Source: Haematobia irritans
Taxonomy: Eukaryota > Arthropoda > Insecta > Diptera > Muscidae
Reading direction: 5' to 3'
DNA: 64,000 nt
NCBI RefSeq assembly: GCF_050003625.1
Contig: NC_134397.1
Location: 147,869,526-147,933,525 of the forward strand
In this document: one piece after another, positions 1 to 10,880 of the stretch
Position numbering within the stretch: the stretch's first letter is position 1
Layout of the letters: the number at the start of each line of letters is the position of its first letter
Notes under the pieces: generated by a model
What the model was told of the DNA's origin: nothing
The model's database searches: none
Seen by the model: the letters and a program-made list of their open reading frames with translations, nothing else
Position numbers and translations under genes: made by a program

Positions 1-1048
1 AATTTTTTGGGGGTGGTCACGAATTAAAGTCCTTTTCGCTCTAGGACGCATATTTAAGGAGATATGGGCAAAAGAAGTTTTTCATATAAAAATTTCAATC
101 TTTTTAGGTTTTGGGTGGATTTTTCAATTTTTTGTGGGTGGTCACGAATTAAAGTCCTTTTCGCTCTAGGACGCATATTTAAGGAGATATGGGCAAAAGA
201 AGTTTTTCATATAAAAATTTAAATTTTTTTACGTTTTTGGTGGATTTTTCAATTTTTTGGGGTGGGCACGAATTAAAGTCCTTTTCGCTCTAGGACGCAT
301 ATTTAAGGAGATATGGGCAAAAGAAGTTTTTCATATAAAAATTTAAATTTTTTTAGGTTTTGGGTGGATTTTTCAATTTTTTGGGGGTGGTCACGAATTA
401 AAGTCCTTTTCGCTCTAGGACGCTTAGTTTAGGAGATATGGGCAAAAGAAGTTTTTCGTATAAAAATTTCAATTTTTTTTAGGTTTTGGGTGGATTTTTC
501 AATTTTTGGGGGGTGGTCACGAATTAAAGTCCTTTTTAAGGAGATATGGGCAAAAGAAGTTTTTCATATAAAAATTTCAATTTTTTTAGGTTTTGGGTGA
601 ATTTTTTCAATTTTTTGGGGGTGGCCACGAATTAAAGTCCTTTTCGCTCTAGGACGCATATTTAAGGAGATATGGGCAAAAGAAGTTTTTCATACAAAAA
701 TTTCAATTTTTTTAGGTTTTGGGTGGATTTTTCAATTTTTTGTGGTGGTCACGAATTAAAGTCCTTTTTGCTCTAGGACGCATATTTAAGGAGATATGGG
801 CAAAAGAAGTTTTTCATATAAAAATTTCAATTATTTTAGGTTTTGGGTGAATTTTTCAATTTTTTGGGGGTGGTCACGAATTAAAGTCCTTTTCGCTCTA
901 GGACGCTTAGTTTAGGAGATATGGGCAAAAGAAGTTTTTCATATAAAAATTTCAATTTTTTTGGTTTTGGGTGGATTTTTCAATTTTTTGGGGGTGGTCA
1001 CGAATTAAAGTCCTTTTCGCTCTAGGACGCATATTTAAGGAGATATGG
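1..1048 (+). repeat. Block A, copy 1 (segment shared with 4349, 9.2 and 12.8 kb)
   Basis: The block carries an ordered set of private variants: CAATCTTTTTAGG at 96, TTTTTACGTTTTTGG at about 225, GGGTGGGCACG, the 18-bp deletion junction CCTTTTTAAGG at 531, GGCCACG at about 622, and CTTTTTGCTC at about 762. The same set reappears in the same order at a constant offset of 4348 bp (96 to 4444; 531 to 4879). The match breaks near 1048, where copy 1 keeps AAGTTTTTCAT while the other copies read AAGGTTTTCAT. The left end lies outside the window. Confidence 0.85.
531..541 (+). repeat. Truncated-monomer class 1: 18-bp deletion junction
   Basis: CCTTTT is joined directly to TAAGG, removing the CGCTCTAGGACGCAT box and so the right arm of the GTCCT/AGGAC dyad. 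TTT is shared by both sides of the lost segment (microhomology). The identical junction recurs at 4879, 9730 and 13186 and nowhere else in the window. It therefore arose once and was copied with Block A. Confidence 0.9.
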
Positions 1049-2114
1049 GCAAAAGAAGTTTTTCATATAAAAATTTCAATTTTTTAGGTTTTGGGTGGAT
1101 TTTTCAATTTCTTGGGGGTGGACAAAATAAAGTCCTTTTCGCTCTAGGACGCTTAGTTTAGGAGATATGGGCACAAGAAGTTCTTCATATAAAAATTTCA
1201 ATTTTTTAGGGTTTGGGTGGATTTTTAAATTTGTTGGTGGTGGTCACGAATTAAAGACCTTTTCGCTCTAGGACGCATATTTAAGGAGATATTGGCAAAA
1301 AAAGTTTTTCGTATAAAAATTTAAATTTTTTTAGGTTTTGGGTGGATTTTTCAATTTGTTTTGGGTGGTTATGAATTAAAGTCCCTTTCGCTCTAGGACA
1401 CTTAGGTTAGGAGATATGGGCAAAAGAAGTTTTTCATATAAAAAATTAAATTTTTTTAGGTTTTGGGTGGATTTTTCAATTTTTTGTGTTGGTCACGAAT
1501 TAAAGTCCTTTTCACTCTAGGACGCTTAGTTTAGGAGATATGGGCAAAAGAAGTTTTTCATATAAAAATTTTAATTTTTTTAGGTTTTAGGTGGATTTTT
1601 AAATTTTTTGGGGGTGGTCACGAATTAAAGTCCTTTTCGCTCTAGGACGCATATTTAAGGAGATATGGGCAAAAGAAGTTTTTCATATAAAAATTTCAAT
1701 TTTTTTAAGTTTTGGGTGAATTTTTCAATTTTTTGGGGGTGGTCACTAATTAAAGTCCTTTTCGCTCTAGGACGCTTAGTTTAGGAGATATGGGCAAAAG
1801 AAGTTTTTCATATAAAAATTTCAATTTTTTAGGTTTTGGGTGAATTTTTCAATTTTTTTGGGGTGGCCACGAATTAAAGTCCTTTTCGCTCTAGGACGCA
1901 TATTTAAGGAGATATGGGCAAAAGAAGTTTTTCATATAAAAATTTCAATTTTTTTAGGTTTTGGGTGAATTTTTCAATTTTTTGGGGGTGGTCACGAATT
2001 AAAGTCCTTTTCGCTCTAGGACGCATATTTAAGGAGATATGGGCAAAAGAAGTTTTTCATATAAAAATTTCAATTTTTTTAGGTTTTGGGTGAATTTTTC
2101 AATTTTTTGGGGGT

Positions 2115-2239
2115 GGTCACGAATTAAAGTCCTTTTCGCTCTAGGACGCATATTTAAGGAGATATGGGCAAAAGAAGTTTTTCATATAAAAATTTCAATT
2201 TTTTTAGGTTTTGGGTGGATTTTTCAATTTTTTGGGGGT
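2115..2239 (+). repeat. Reference monomer (consensus copy, 125 bp)
   Basis: This copy matches the consensus that I derived by eye, numbering from GGTCACG as position 1. Positions 1-60 are the GC-richer half, with GTCCT at 15-19 and AGGAC at 29-33 (a dyad), CATAT at 35-39 and ATATG at 48-52 (a second dyad). Positions 64-119 hold the T tracts. Within them the sub-repeat TTTCAATTTTTT occurs twice, its C at 82 and again at 111, 29 bp apart. The monomer ends in a G5 tract. Composition by hand count is T 50, A 34, G 28, C 13, giving 33% GC. Confidence 0.93.
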
Positions 2240-2491
2240 GGTCACGAATTAAAGTCCTTTTCGCTCTAGGACGCATATTTAAGGAGATATGGGCAAAAGA
2301 AGTTTTTCATATAAAAATTTCAATTTTTTTTTAGGTTTTGGGTGAATTTTTCAATTTTTTGGGGGTGGTCACGAATTAAAGTCCTTTTCGCTCTAGGACG
2401 CTTAGTTTAGGAGATATGGGCAAAAGAAGTTTTTCATATAAAAATTTCATTTTTTTAGGTTTTGGGTGAATTTTTAAATTTTTTGGGGGTG
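2240..2491 (+). repeat. Monomer subtype example: GTGAATT and CTTAGTTTAGG variants
   Basis: Two diagnostic sites split the monomers into subtypes. After the TTTTGGG stretch the unit reads either GTGGATT (as in the reference copy) or GTGAATT. After AGGACG it reads either CATATTTAAGG (majority), CTTAGTTTAGG (here at about 2401), CTTAGTGTAGG (for example 16978, 22750, 24927, 37738) or CTTCGTTTAGG (only about 40.2-48.0 kb). In the 6-9 kb stretch the CTTAG form recurs at alternating spacings of about 750 and 500 bp (6131, 6879, 7379, 8125, 8629), that is 6 then 4 monomers. This is the internal signature of a 10-monomer higher-order unit. Confidence 0.8.
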
Positions 2492-2621
2492 GTCACGAAT
2501 TAAAGTCCTTTTCGCTCTAGGACGCATATTTAAGGAGATATGGGCAAAAGAAGTTTTGCATATAAAAATTTCAATTATTTTAGGTTTTGGGTGAATTTTT
2601 CAATTTTTTGGGGGTGGTCAC

Positions 2622-3993
2622 GAAGTAAAGTCCTTTTCGCTCTAGGACGCATATTTAAGGAGATATTAGCAAAAGAAGTTTTTCATATAAAAATTTCAAT
2701 TTTTTTAGGTTTTGGGTGAATTTTTCAATTTTTTGGGGGTGGTCACGAATTAAAGTCCTTTTCGCTCTAGGACGCATATTTAAGGAGATATGGGCAAAAG
2801 AAGTTTTTCATATAAAAATTTCAATTTTTTTAGGTTTTGGGTGGATTTTTCAATTTTTTGGGGGTGGTCACGAATTAAAGTCCTTTTCGCTCTAGGACGC
2901 ATATTTAAGGAGACATGGACAAAAGAAGTTTTTCATATAAAAATTTCAATTTTTTTAGGTTTTGGGTGGATTTTTCAATTTTTTGGGGGTGGTCACGAAT
3001 TAAAGTCCTTTTCGCTCTAGGACGCATATTTAAGGAGATATGGGCAAAAGAAGTTTTTCATATAAAAATTTCAATTTTTTTAAGTTTTGGGTGAATTTTT
3101 CAATTTTTTGGGGGTGGTCACTAATTAAAGTCCTTTTCGCTCTAGGACGCTTAGTTTAAGAGATATGGGCAAAAGAAGTTTTTCATATAAAAATTTCAAT
3201 TTTTTAGGTTTTGGGTGAATTTTTCAATTTTTTTGGGGTGGCCACGAATTAAAGTCATTTTCGCTCTAGGACGCATATTTAAGGAGATATGGGCAAAAGA
3301 AGTTTTTCATATAAAAATTTCAATTTTTTTAGGTTTTGGGTGAATTTTTCAATTTTTTGGGGGTGGTCACGAATTAAAGTCCTTTTCGCTCTAGGACGCA
3401 TATTTAAGGAGATATGGGCAAAAGAAGTTTTTCATATAAAAATTTCAATTTTTTTAGGTTTTGGGTGAATTTTTCAATTTTTTGGGGGTGGTCACGAATT
3501 AAAGTCCTTTTCGCTCTAGGACGCATATTTAAGGAGATATGGGCAAAAGAAGTTTTTCATATAAAAATTTTAATTTTTTTAGGTTTTGGGTGGATTTTTC
3601 AATTTTTTGGGGGTGGTCACGAATTAAAGTCCTTTTCGCTCTAGGACGCATATTTAAGGAGATATGGGCAAAAGAAGTTTTTCATATAAAAATTTCAATT
3701 TTTTTAGGTTTTGGGTGAATTTTTCAATTTTTTGGGGGTGGTCACGAATTAAAGTCCTTCTCGCTCTAGGACGCTTAGTTTAGGAGATATGGGCAAAAGA
3801 AGTTTTTCATATAAAAATTTCATTTTTTAGGTTTTGGGTGAATTTTTCAATTTTTTGGGGGTTGTCACGAATTAAAGTCCTTTTCGCTCTAGGACGCATA
3901 TTTAAGGAGATATGGGCAAAAGAAGTTTTGCATATAAAAATTTCAATTATTTTAGGTTTTGGGTGAATTTTTCAATTTTTTGGGGGTGGTCAC
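2622..3993 (+). repeat. Higher-order repeat, 11-monomer form (~1.37 kb)
   Basis: The unit is measured between successive GAAGTAAAG markers at 2622 and 3994 (1372 bp). Inside it, GACATGGAC lies 290 bp after the marker (2912) and GGCCACG 328 bp later (3240), as in the other units. The extra monomer relative to the 10-monomer form lies between GGCCACG and the next GAAGTAAAG: 754 bp here against 629-630 bp in the units at 6.35 and 7.6 kb. A matching longer interval (757 bp) is seen from 1865 to 2622 and from 5594 to 6351. Confidence 0.85.
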
Positions 3994-4348
3994 GAAGTAA
4001 AGTCCTTTTCGCTCTAGGACGCATATTTAAGGAGATATGGGCAAAAGAAGTTTTTCATATAAAAATTTCAATTTTTTTAGGTTTTGGGTGAATTTTTCAA
4101 TTTTTTGGGGGTGGTCACGAATTAAAGTCCTTTTCGCTCTAGGACGCATATTTAAGGAGATATGGGCAAAAGAAGTTTTTCATATAAAAATTTCAATTTT
4201 TTTAGGTTTTGGGTGGATTTTTCAATTTTTTGGGGGTGGTCACGAATTAAAGTCCTTTTCGCTCTAGGACGCATATTTAAGGAGACATGGACAAAAGAAG
4301 TTTTTCATATAAAAATTTCAATTTTTTTAGGTTTTGGGTGGATTTTTC

Positions 4349-5582
4349 AATTTTTTGGGGGTGGTCACGAATTAAAGTCCTTTTCGCTCTAGGACGCATA
4401 TTTAAGGAGATATGGGCAAAAGAAGTTTTTCATATAAAAATTTCAATCTTTTTAGGTTTTGGGTGGATTTTTCAATTTTTTGTGGGTGGTCACGAATTAA
4501 AGTCCTTTTCGCTCTAGGACGCATATTTAAGGAGATATGGGCAAAAGAAGTTTTTCATATAAAAATTTAAATTTTTTTACGTTTTTGGTGGATTTTTCAA
4601 TTTTTTGGGGTGGGCACGAATTAAAGTCCTTTTCGCTCTAGGACGCATATTTAAGGAGATATGGGCAAAAGAAGTTTTTCATATAAAAATTTAAATTTTT
4701 TTAGGTTTTGGGTGGATTTTTCAATTTTTTGGGGGTGGTCACGAATTAAAGTCCTTTTCGCTCTAGGACGCTTAGTTTAGGAGATATGGGCAAAAGAAGT
4801 TTTTCGTATAAAAATTTCAATTTTTTTTAGGTTTTGGGTGGATTTTTCAATTTTTGGGGGGTGGTCACGAATTAAAGTCCTTTTTAAGGAGATATGGGCA
4901 AAAGAAGTTTTTCATATAAAAATTTCAATTTTTTTAGGTTTTGGGTGAATTTTTTCAATTTTTTGGGGGTGGCCACGAATTAAAGTCCTTTTCGCTCTAG
5001 GACGCATATTTAAGGAGATATGGGCAAAAGAAGTTTTTCATACAAAAATTTCAATTTTTTTAGGTTTTGGGTGGATTTTTCAATTTTTTGTGGTGGTCAC
5101 GAATTAAAGTCCTTTTTGCTCTAGGACGCATATTTAAGGAGATATGGGCAAAAGAAGTTTTTCATATAAAAATTTCAATTATTTTAGGTTTTGGGTGAAT
5201 TTTTCAATTTTTTGGGGGTGGTCACGAATTAAAGTCCTTTTCGCTCTAGGACGCTTAGTTTAGGAGATATGGGCAAAAGAAGTTTTTCATATAAAAATTT
5301 CAATTTTTTTGGTTTTGGGTGGATTTTTCAATTTTTTGGGGGTGGTCACGAATTAAAGTCCTTTTCGCTCTAGGACGCATATTTAAGGAGATATGGGCAA
5401 AAGAAGGTTTTCATATAAAAATTTCAATTTTTTTAAGTTTTGGGTGAATTTTTCAATTTTTTGGGGGTGGTCACGAATTAAAGTCCCTTTCGCTCTAGGA
5501 CGCATATTTAAGGAGATATGGGGAAAAGAAGGTTTTCATATAAAAATTTCATTTTTTTTAGGTTTTGGGTGAATTTTTCAAT
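4349..5582 (+). repeat. Block A, copy 2
   Basis: This is the same variant series as copy 1 (offset 4348) and copy 3 (offset 4851; CAATCT at 4444 and 9295, deletion junction at 4879 and 9730). It sits inside the higher-order-repeat zone. Normally the GACATGGAC marker is followed by GGCCACG after 328 bp, but here the two are about 1.31 kb apart (4284 and 5594), with Block A between them. It therefore looks like a segment inserted into, or recombined with, the 10-monomer unit. The end is placed where copy 2 (GGGGTGGCCACG) and copy 3 (GGGGGTGGTCACG) diverge. Confidence 0.82.
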
Positions 5583-6350
5583 TTTTTTGGGGTGGCCACG
5601 AATTAAAGTCCTTTTCGCTCTAGGACGCATATTTAAGGAGATATGGGCAAAAGAAGTTTTTCATATAAAAATTTCAATTTTTTTAGGTTTTGGGTGAATT
5701 TTTCAATTTTTTGGGGGTGGTCACGAATTAAAGTCCTTTTCGCTCTAGGACGCATATTTAAGGAGATATGGGCAAAAGAAGTTTTTCATATAAAAATTTC
5801 AATTTTTTTAGGTTTTGGGTGAATTTTTCAATTTTTTGGGGGTGGTCACGAATTAAAGTCCTTTTCGCTCTAGGACGCATATTTAAGGAGATATGGGCAA
5901 AAGAAGTTTTTCATATAAAAATTTTAATTTTTTTAGGTTTTGGGTGGATTTTTCAATTTTTTGGGGGTGGTCACGAATTAAAGTCCTTTTCGCTCTAGGA
6001 CGCATATTTAAGGAGATATGGGCAAAAGAAGTTTTTCATATAAAAATTTCAATTTTTTTTTAGGTTTTGGGTGAATTTTTCAATTTTTTGGGGGTGGTCA
6101 CGAATTAAAGTCCTTTTCGCTCTAGGACGCTTAGTTTAGGAGATATGGGCAAAAGAAGTTTTTCATATAAAAATTTCATTTTTTTAGGTTTTGGGTGAAT
6201 TTTTAAATTTTTTGGGGGTGGTCACGAATTAAAGTCCTTTTCGCTCTAGGACGCATATTTAAGGAGATATGGGCAAAAGAAGTTTTGCATATAAAAATTT
6301 CAATTATTTTAGGTTTTGGGTGAATTTTTCAATTTTTTGGGGGTGGTCAC

Positions 6351-7597
6351 GAAGTAAAGTCCTTTTCGCTCTAGGACGCATATTTAAGGAGATATGGGCA
6401 AAAGAAGTTTTTCATATAAAAATTTCAATTTTTTTAGGTTTTGGGTGAATTTTTCAATTTTTTGGGGGTGGTCACGAATTAAAGTCCTTTTCGCTCTAGG
6501 ACGCATATTTAAGGAGATATGGGCAAAAGAAGTTTTTCATATAAAAATTTCAATTTTTTTAGGTTTTGGGTGGATTTTTCAATTTTTTGGGGGTGGTCAC
6601 GAATTAAAGTCCTTTTCGCTCTAGGACGCATATTTAAGGAGACATGGACAAAAGAAGTTTTTCATATAAAAATTTCAATTTTTTTAGGTTTTGGGTGGAT
6701 TTTTCAATTTTTTGGGGGTGGTCACGAATTAAAGTCCTTTTCGCTCTAGGACGCATATTTAAGGAGATATGGGCAAAAGAAGTTTTTCATATAAAAATTT
6801 CAATTTTTTTAAGTTTTGGGTGAATTTTTCAATTTTTTGGGGGTGGTCACTAATTAAAGTCCTTTTCGCTCTAGGACGCTTAGTTTAGGAGATATGGGCA
6901 AAAGAAGTTTTTCATATAAAAATTTAAATTTTTTAGGTTTTGGGTGAATTTTTCAATTTTTTTGGGGTGGCCACGAATTAAAGTCCTTTTCGCTCTAGGA
7001 CGCATATTTAAGGAGATATGGGCAAAAGAAGTTTTTCATATAAAAATTTCAATTTTTTTAGGTTTTGGGTGAATTTTTCAATTTTTTGGGGGTGGTCACG
7101 AATTAAAGTCCTTTTCGCTCTAGGACGCATATTTAAGGAGATATGGGCAAAAGAAGTTTTTCATATAAAAATTTCAATTTTTTTAGGTTTTGGGTGAATT
7201 TTTCAATTTTTTGGGGGTGGTCACGAATTAAAGTCCTTTTCGCTCTAGGACGCATATTTAAGGAGATATGGGCAAAAGAAGTTTTTCATATAAAAATTTC
7301 AATTTTTTTAGGTTTTGGGTGAATTTTTCAATTTTTTGGGGGTGGTCACGAATTAAAGTCCTTTTCGCTCTAGGACGCTTAGTTTAGGAGATATGGGCAA
7401 AAGAAGTTTTTCATATAAAAATTTCATTTTTTAAGTTTTGGGTGAATTTTTCAATTTTTTGGGGGTGGTCACGAATTAAAGTCCTTTTCGCTCTAGGACG
7501 CATATTTAAGGAGATATGGGCAAAAGAAGTTTTGCATATAAAAATTTCAATTATTTTAGGTTTTGGGTGAATTTTTCAATTTTTTGGGGGTGGTCAC
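6351..7597 (+). repeat. Higher-order repeat, 10-monomer form, copy a (1247 bp)
   Basis: The unit is bounded by GAAGTAAAG at 6351 and 7598. The marker order is GAAGTAAAG, GACATGGAC (6641), GTCACTAATT (about 6847), a CTTAG monomer, GGCCACG (6969), another CTTAG monomer, TTTTGCATAT with an AATTATTTTAGG tract, then the next GAAGTAAAG. It differs only slightly from the next copy. Confidence 0.88.
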
Positions 7598-8844
7598 GAA
7601 GTAAAGTCCTTTTCGCTCTAGGACGCATATTTAAGGAGATATGGGCAAAAGAAGTTTTTCATATAAAAATTTCAATTTTTTTAGGTTTTGGGTGAATTTT
7701 TCAATTTTTTGGGGGTGGTCACGAATTAAAGTCCTTTTCGCTCTAGGACGCATATTTAAGGAGATATGGGCAAAAGAAGTTTTTCATATAAAAATTTCAA
7801 TTTTTTAGGTTTTGGGTGGATTTTTCAATTTTTTGGGGGTGGTCACGAATTAAAGTCCTTTTCGCTCTAGGACGCATATTTAAGGAGACATGGACAAAAG
7901 AAGTTTTTCATATAAAAATTTCAATTTTTTTAGGTTTTGGGTGGATTTTTCAATTTTTTGGGGGTGGTCACGAATTAAAGTCCTTTTCGCTCTAGGACGC
8001 ATATTTAAGGAGATATGGGCAAAAGAAGTTTTTCATATAAAAATTTCAATTTTTTTAAGTTTTGGGTGAATTTTTCAATTTTTTGGGGGTGGTCACTAAT
8101 TAAAGTCCTTTTCGCTCTAGGACGCTTAGTTTAGGAGATATGGGCAAAAGAAGTTTTTCATATAAAAATTTAAATTTTTTAGGTTTTGGGTGAATTTTTC
8201 AATTTTTTTGGGGTGGCCACGAATTAAAGTCCTTTTCGCTCTAGGACGCATATTTAAGGAGATATGGGCAAAAGAAGTTTTTCATATAAAAATTTCAATT
8301 TTTTTAGGTTTTGGGTGAATTTTTCAATTTTTTGGGGGTGGTCACGAATTAAAGTCCTTTTCGCTCTAGGACGCATATTTAAGGAGATATGGGCAAAAGA
8401 AGTTTTTCATATAAAAATTTCAATTTTTTTAGGTTTTGGGTGAATTTTTCAATTTTTTGGGGGTGGTCACGAATTAAAGTCCTTTTCGCTCTAGGACGCA
8501 TATTTAAGGAGATATGGGCAAAAGAAGTTTTTCATATAAAAATTTCAATTTTTTTAGGTTTTGGGTGAATTTTTCAATTTTTTGGGGGTGGTCACGAATT
8601 AAAGTCCTTTTCGCTCTAGGACGCTTAGTTTAGGAGATATGGGCAAAAGAAGTTTTTCATATAAAAATTTCATTTTTTTAGGTTTTGGGTGAATTTTTCA
8701 ATTTTTTGGGGGTGGTCACGAATTAAAGTCCTTTTCGCTCTAGGACGCATATTTAAGGAGATATGGGCAAAAGAAGTTTTGCATATAAAAATTTCAATTA
8801 TTTTAGGTTTTGGGTGAATTTTTCAATTTTTTGGGGGTGGTCAC
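7598..8844 (+). repeat. Higher-order repeat, 10-monomer form, copy b (1247 bp)
   Basis: The unit is bounded by GAAGTAAAG at 7598 and 8845, exactly the same period as the preceding unit. GACATGGAC is at 7887 and GGCCACG at 8215, preserving the 328-bp internal spacing. A further partial unit follows from 8845 and merges into Block A copy 3. The 8.8-9.6 kb part recurs at 11.7-12.45 kb at an offset of 2854 bp (8845 to 11699; CAATCT at 9295 to 12149). Confidence 0.88.
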
Positions 8845-9199
8845 GAAGTAAAGTCCTTTTCGCTCTAGGACGCATATTTAAGGAGATATGGGCAAAAGAA
8901 GTTTTTCATATAAAAATTTCAATTTTTTTAGGTTTTGGGTGAATTTTTCAATTTTTTGGGGGTGGTCACGAATTAAAGTCCTTTTCGCTCTAGGACGCAT
9001 ATTTAAGGAGATATGGGCAAAAGAAGTTTTTCATATAAAAATTTCAATTTTTTTAGGTTTTGGGTGGATTTTTCAATTTTTTGGGGGTGGTCACGAATTA
9101 AAGTCCTTTTCGCTCTAGGACGCATATTTAAGGAGATATGGGCAAAAGAAGTTTTTCATATAAAAATTTAAATTTTTTTAGGTTTTGGGTGGATTTTTC

Positions 9200-10880
9200 A
9201 ATTTTTTGGGGGTGGTCACGAATTAAAGTCCTTTTCGCTCTAGGACGCATATTTAAGGAGATATGGGCAAAAGAAGTTTTTCATATAAAAATTTCAATCT
9301 TTTTAGGTTTTGGGTGGATTTTTCAATTTTTTGTGGGTGGTCACTAATTAAAGTCCTTTTCGCTCTAGGACGCATATTTAAGGAGATATGGGCAAAAGAA
9401 GTTTTTCATATAAAAATTTAAATTTTTTTACGTTTTTGGTGGATTTTTCAATTTTTTGGGGTGGGCACGAATTAAAGTCCTTTTCGCTCTAGGACGCATA
9501 TTTAAGGAGATATGGGCAAAAGAAGTTTTTCATATAAAAATTTCAATTTTTTTAGGTTTTGGGTGGATTTTTCAATTTTTTGGGGGTGGTCACGAATTAA
9601 AGTCCTTTTCGCTCTAGGACGCTTAGTTTAGGAGATATGGGCAAAAGAAGTTTTTCGTATAAAAATTTCAATTTTTTTTAGGTTTTGGGTGGATTTTTCA
9701 ATTTTTGGGGGGTGGTCACGAATTAAAGTCCTTTTTAAGGAGATATGGGCAAAAGAAGTTTTTCATATAAAAATTTCAATTTTTTTAGGTTTTGGGTGAA
9801 TTTTTTCAATTTTTTGGGGGTGGCCACGAATTAAAGTCCTTTTCGCTCTAGGACGCATATTTAAGGAGATATGGGCAAAAGAAGTTTTTCATACAAAAAT
9901 TTCAATTTTTTTAGGTTTTGGGTGGATTTTTCAATTTTTTGGGGTGGTCACGAATTAAAGTCCTTTTTGCTCTAGGACGCATATTTAAGGAGATATGGGC
10001 AAAAGAAGTTTTTCATATAAAAATTTCAATTATTTTAGGTTTTGGGTGAATTTTTCAATTTTTTGGGGGTGGTCACGAATTAAAGTCCTTTTCGCTCTAG
10101 GACGCTTAGTTTAGGAGATATGGGCAAAAGAAGTTTTTCATATAAAAATTTCAATTTTTTTGGTTTTGGGTGGATTTTTCAATTTTTTGGGGGTGGTCAC
10201 GAATTAAAGTCCTTTTCGCTCTAGGACGCATATTTAAGGAGATATGGGCAAAAGAAGGTTTTCATATAAAAATTTCAATTTTTTTAAGTTTTGGGTGAAT
10301 TTTTCAATTTTTTGGGGGTGGTCACGAATTAAAGTCCCTTTCGCTCTAGGACGCATATTTAAGGAGATATGGGCAAAAGAAGGTTTTCATATAAAAATTT
10401 CATTTTTTTTAGGTTTTGGGTGAATTTTTCAATTTTTTGGGGGTGGTCACGAATTAAAGTCCTTTTCGCTCTAGGACGCATATTTAAGGAGATATGGGCA
10501 AAAGAAGTTTTTCATATAAAAATTTCAATTTTTTTAGGTTTTGGGTAGATTTTTCAATTTTTTGGGGGTGGTCACGAATTAAAGTCCTTTTCGCTCTAGA
10601 ATGCATATTTAAGGAGATATGGGCAAAAGAAGTTTTTCATATAAAAATTTCAATTTTTTTAGGTTTTGGGTGGATTTTTCAATAGTTTGGGGGTGGTCAC
10701 GAATTAAAGTCCTTTTCGCTCTAGGACGCATATTTAAGGAGATATGGGCAAAAGAAGTTTTTCATATACAAATTTCAATTTTTTTAGGTTTTGGGTGGAT
10801 TTTTCAATTTTTTGTGGGTGGTCACGAATTAAAGTCCTTTTCGCTCTAGGACGCATATTTAAGGAGATATGGGCAAAAGA
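9200..10880 (+). repeat. Block A, copy 3
   Basis: The Block A variants appear at offset 4851 from copy 2 up to about 10433. This copy then shares a further stretch with copy 4 (GGGTAGATT at 10543 and 13998, offset 3455), ending near 10880. The deletion junction CCTTTTTAAGG is at 9730. One visible change relative to the other copies is GTCACTAATT at about 9341. Confidence 0.82.

Noticed and set aside
2115..2132. Possible RNA polymerase III B-box in GGTCACGAATTAAAGTCC
   Set aside because: It resembles GGTTCGANTCC only with inserted bases, no matching A-box was seen, and T runs in every unit would terminate polymerase III. No tRNA or SINE structure.
2134..2151. CENP-B box-like match around TTTCGCTCTAGGACGCA
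   Set aside because: The TTCG and central A of the box are present, but the required CGGG end is not (CGC at a shifted position). It is not a recognisable CENP-B box.
2157..2169. AAGGAG followed by ATG in every monomer, like a bacterial ribosome binding site
   Set aside because: Only 2 bases separate AAGGAG and the ATG, too close for a normal Shine-Dalgarno site, and it is present in every satellite unit. The array is not bacterial in character.
2208..2239. G-quadruplex from GGTTTTGGGTGG and GGGGGTGG
   Set aside because: The G tracts in each unit are separated by a 15-base AT loop, and only two runs reach three or more Gs. No canonical four-run motif.
2039..2269. Repeated open frames of 60-133 codons, usually 76, beginning MGKRSFSYKNF and ending in SFSL, all along the + strand
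   Set aside because: They are by-products of the repeat. The monomer has few stops, 125 bp is 2 modulo 3 so two monomers read through in different frames, and the stop is the TAG of CGCTCTAGG. Changes fall in all codon positions, and lengths follow indels in the tracts. No unique protein and no gene-like context.
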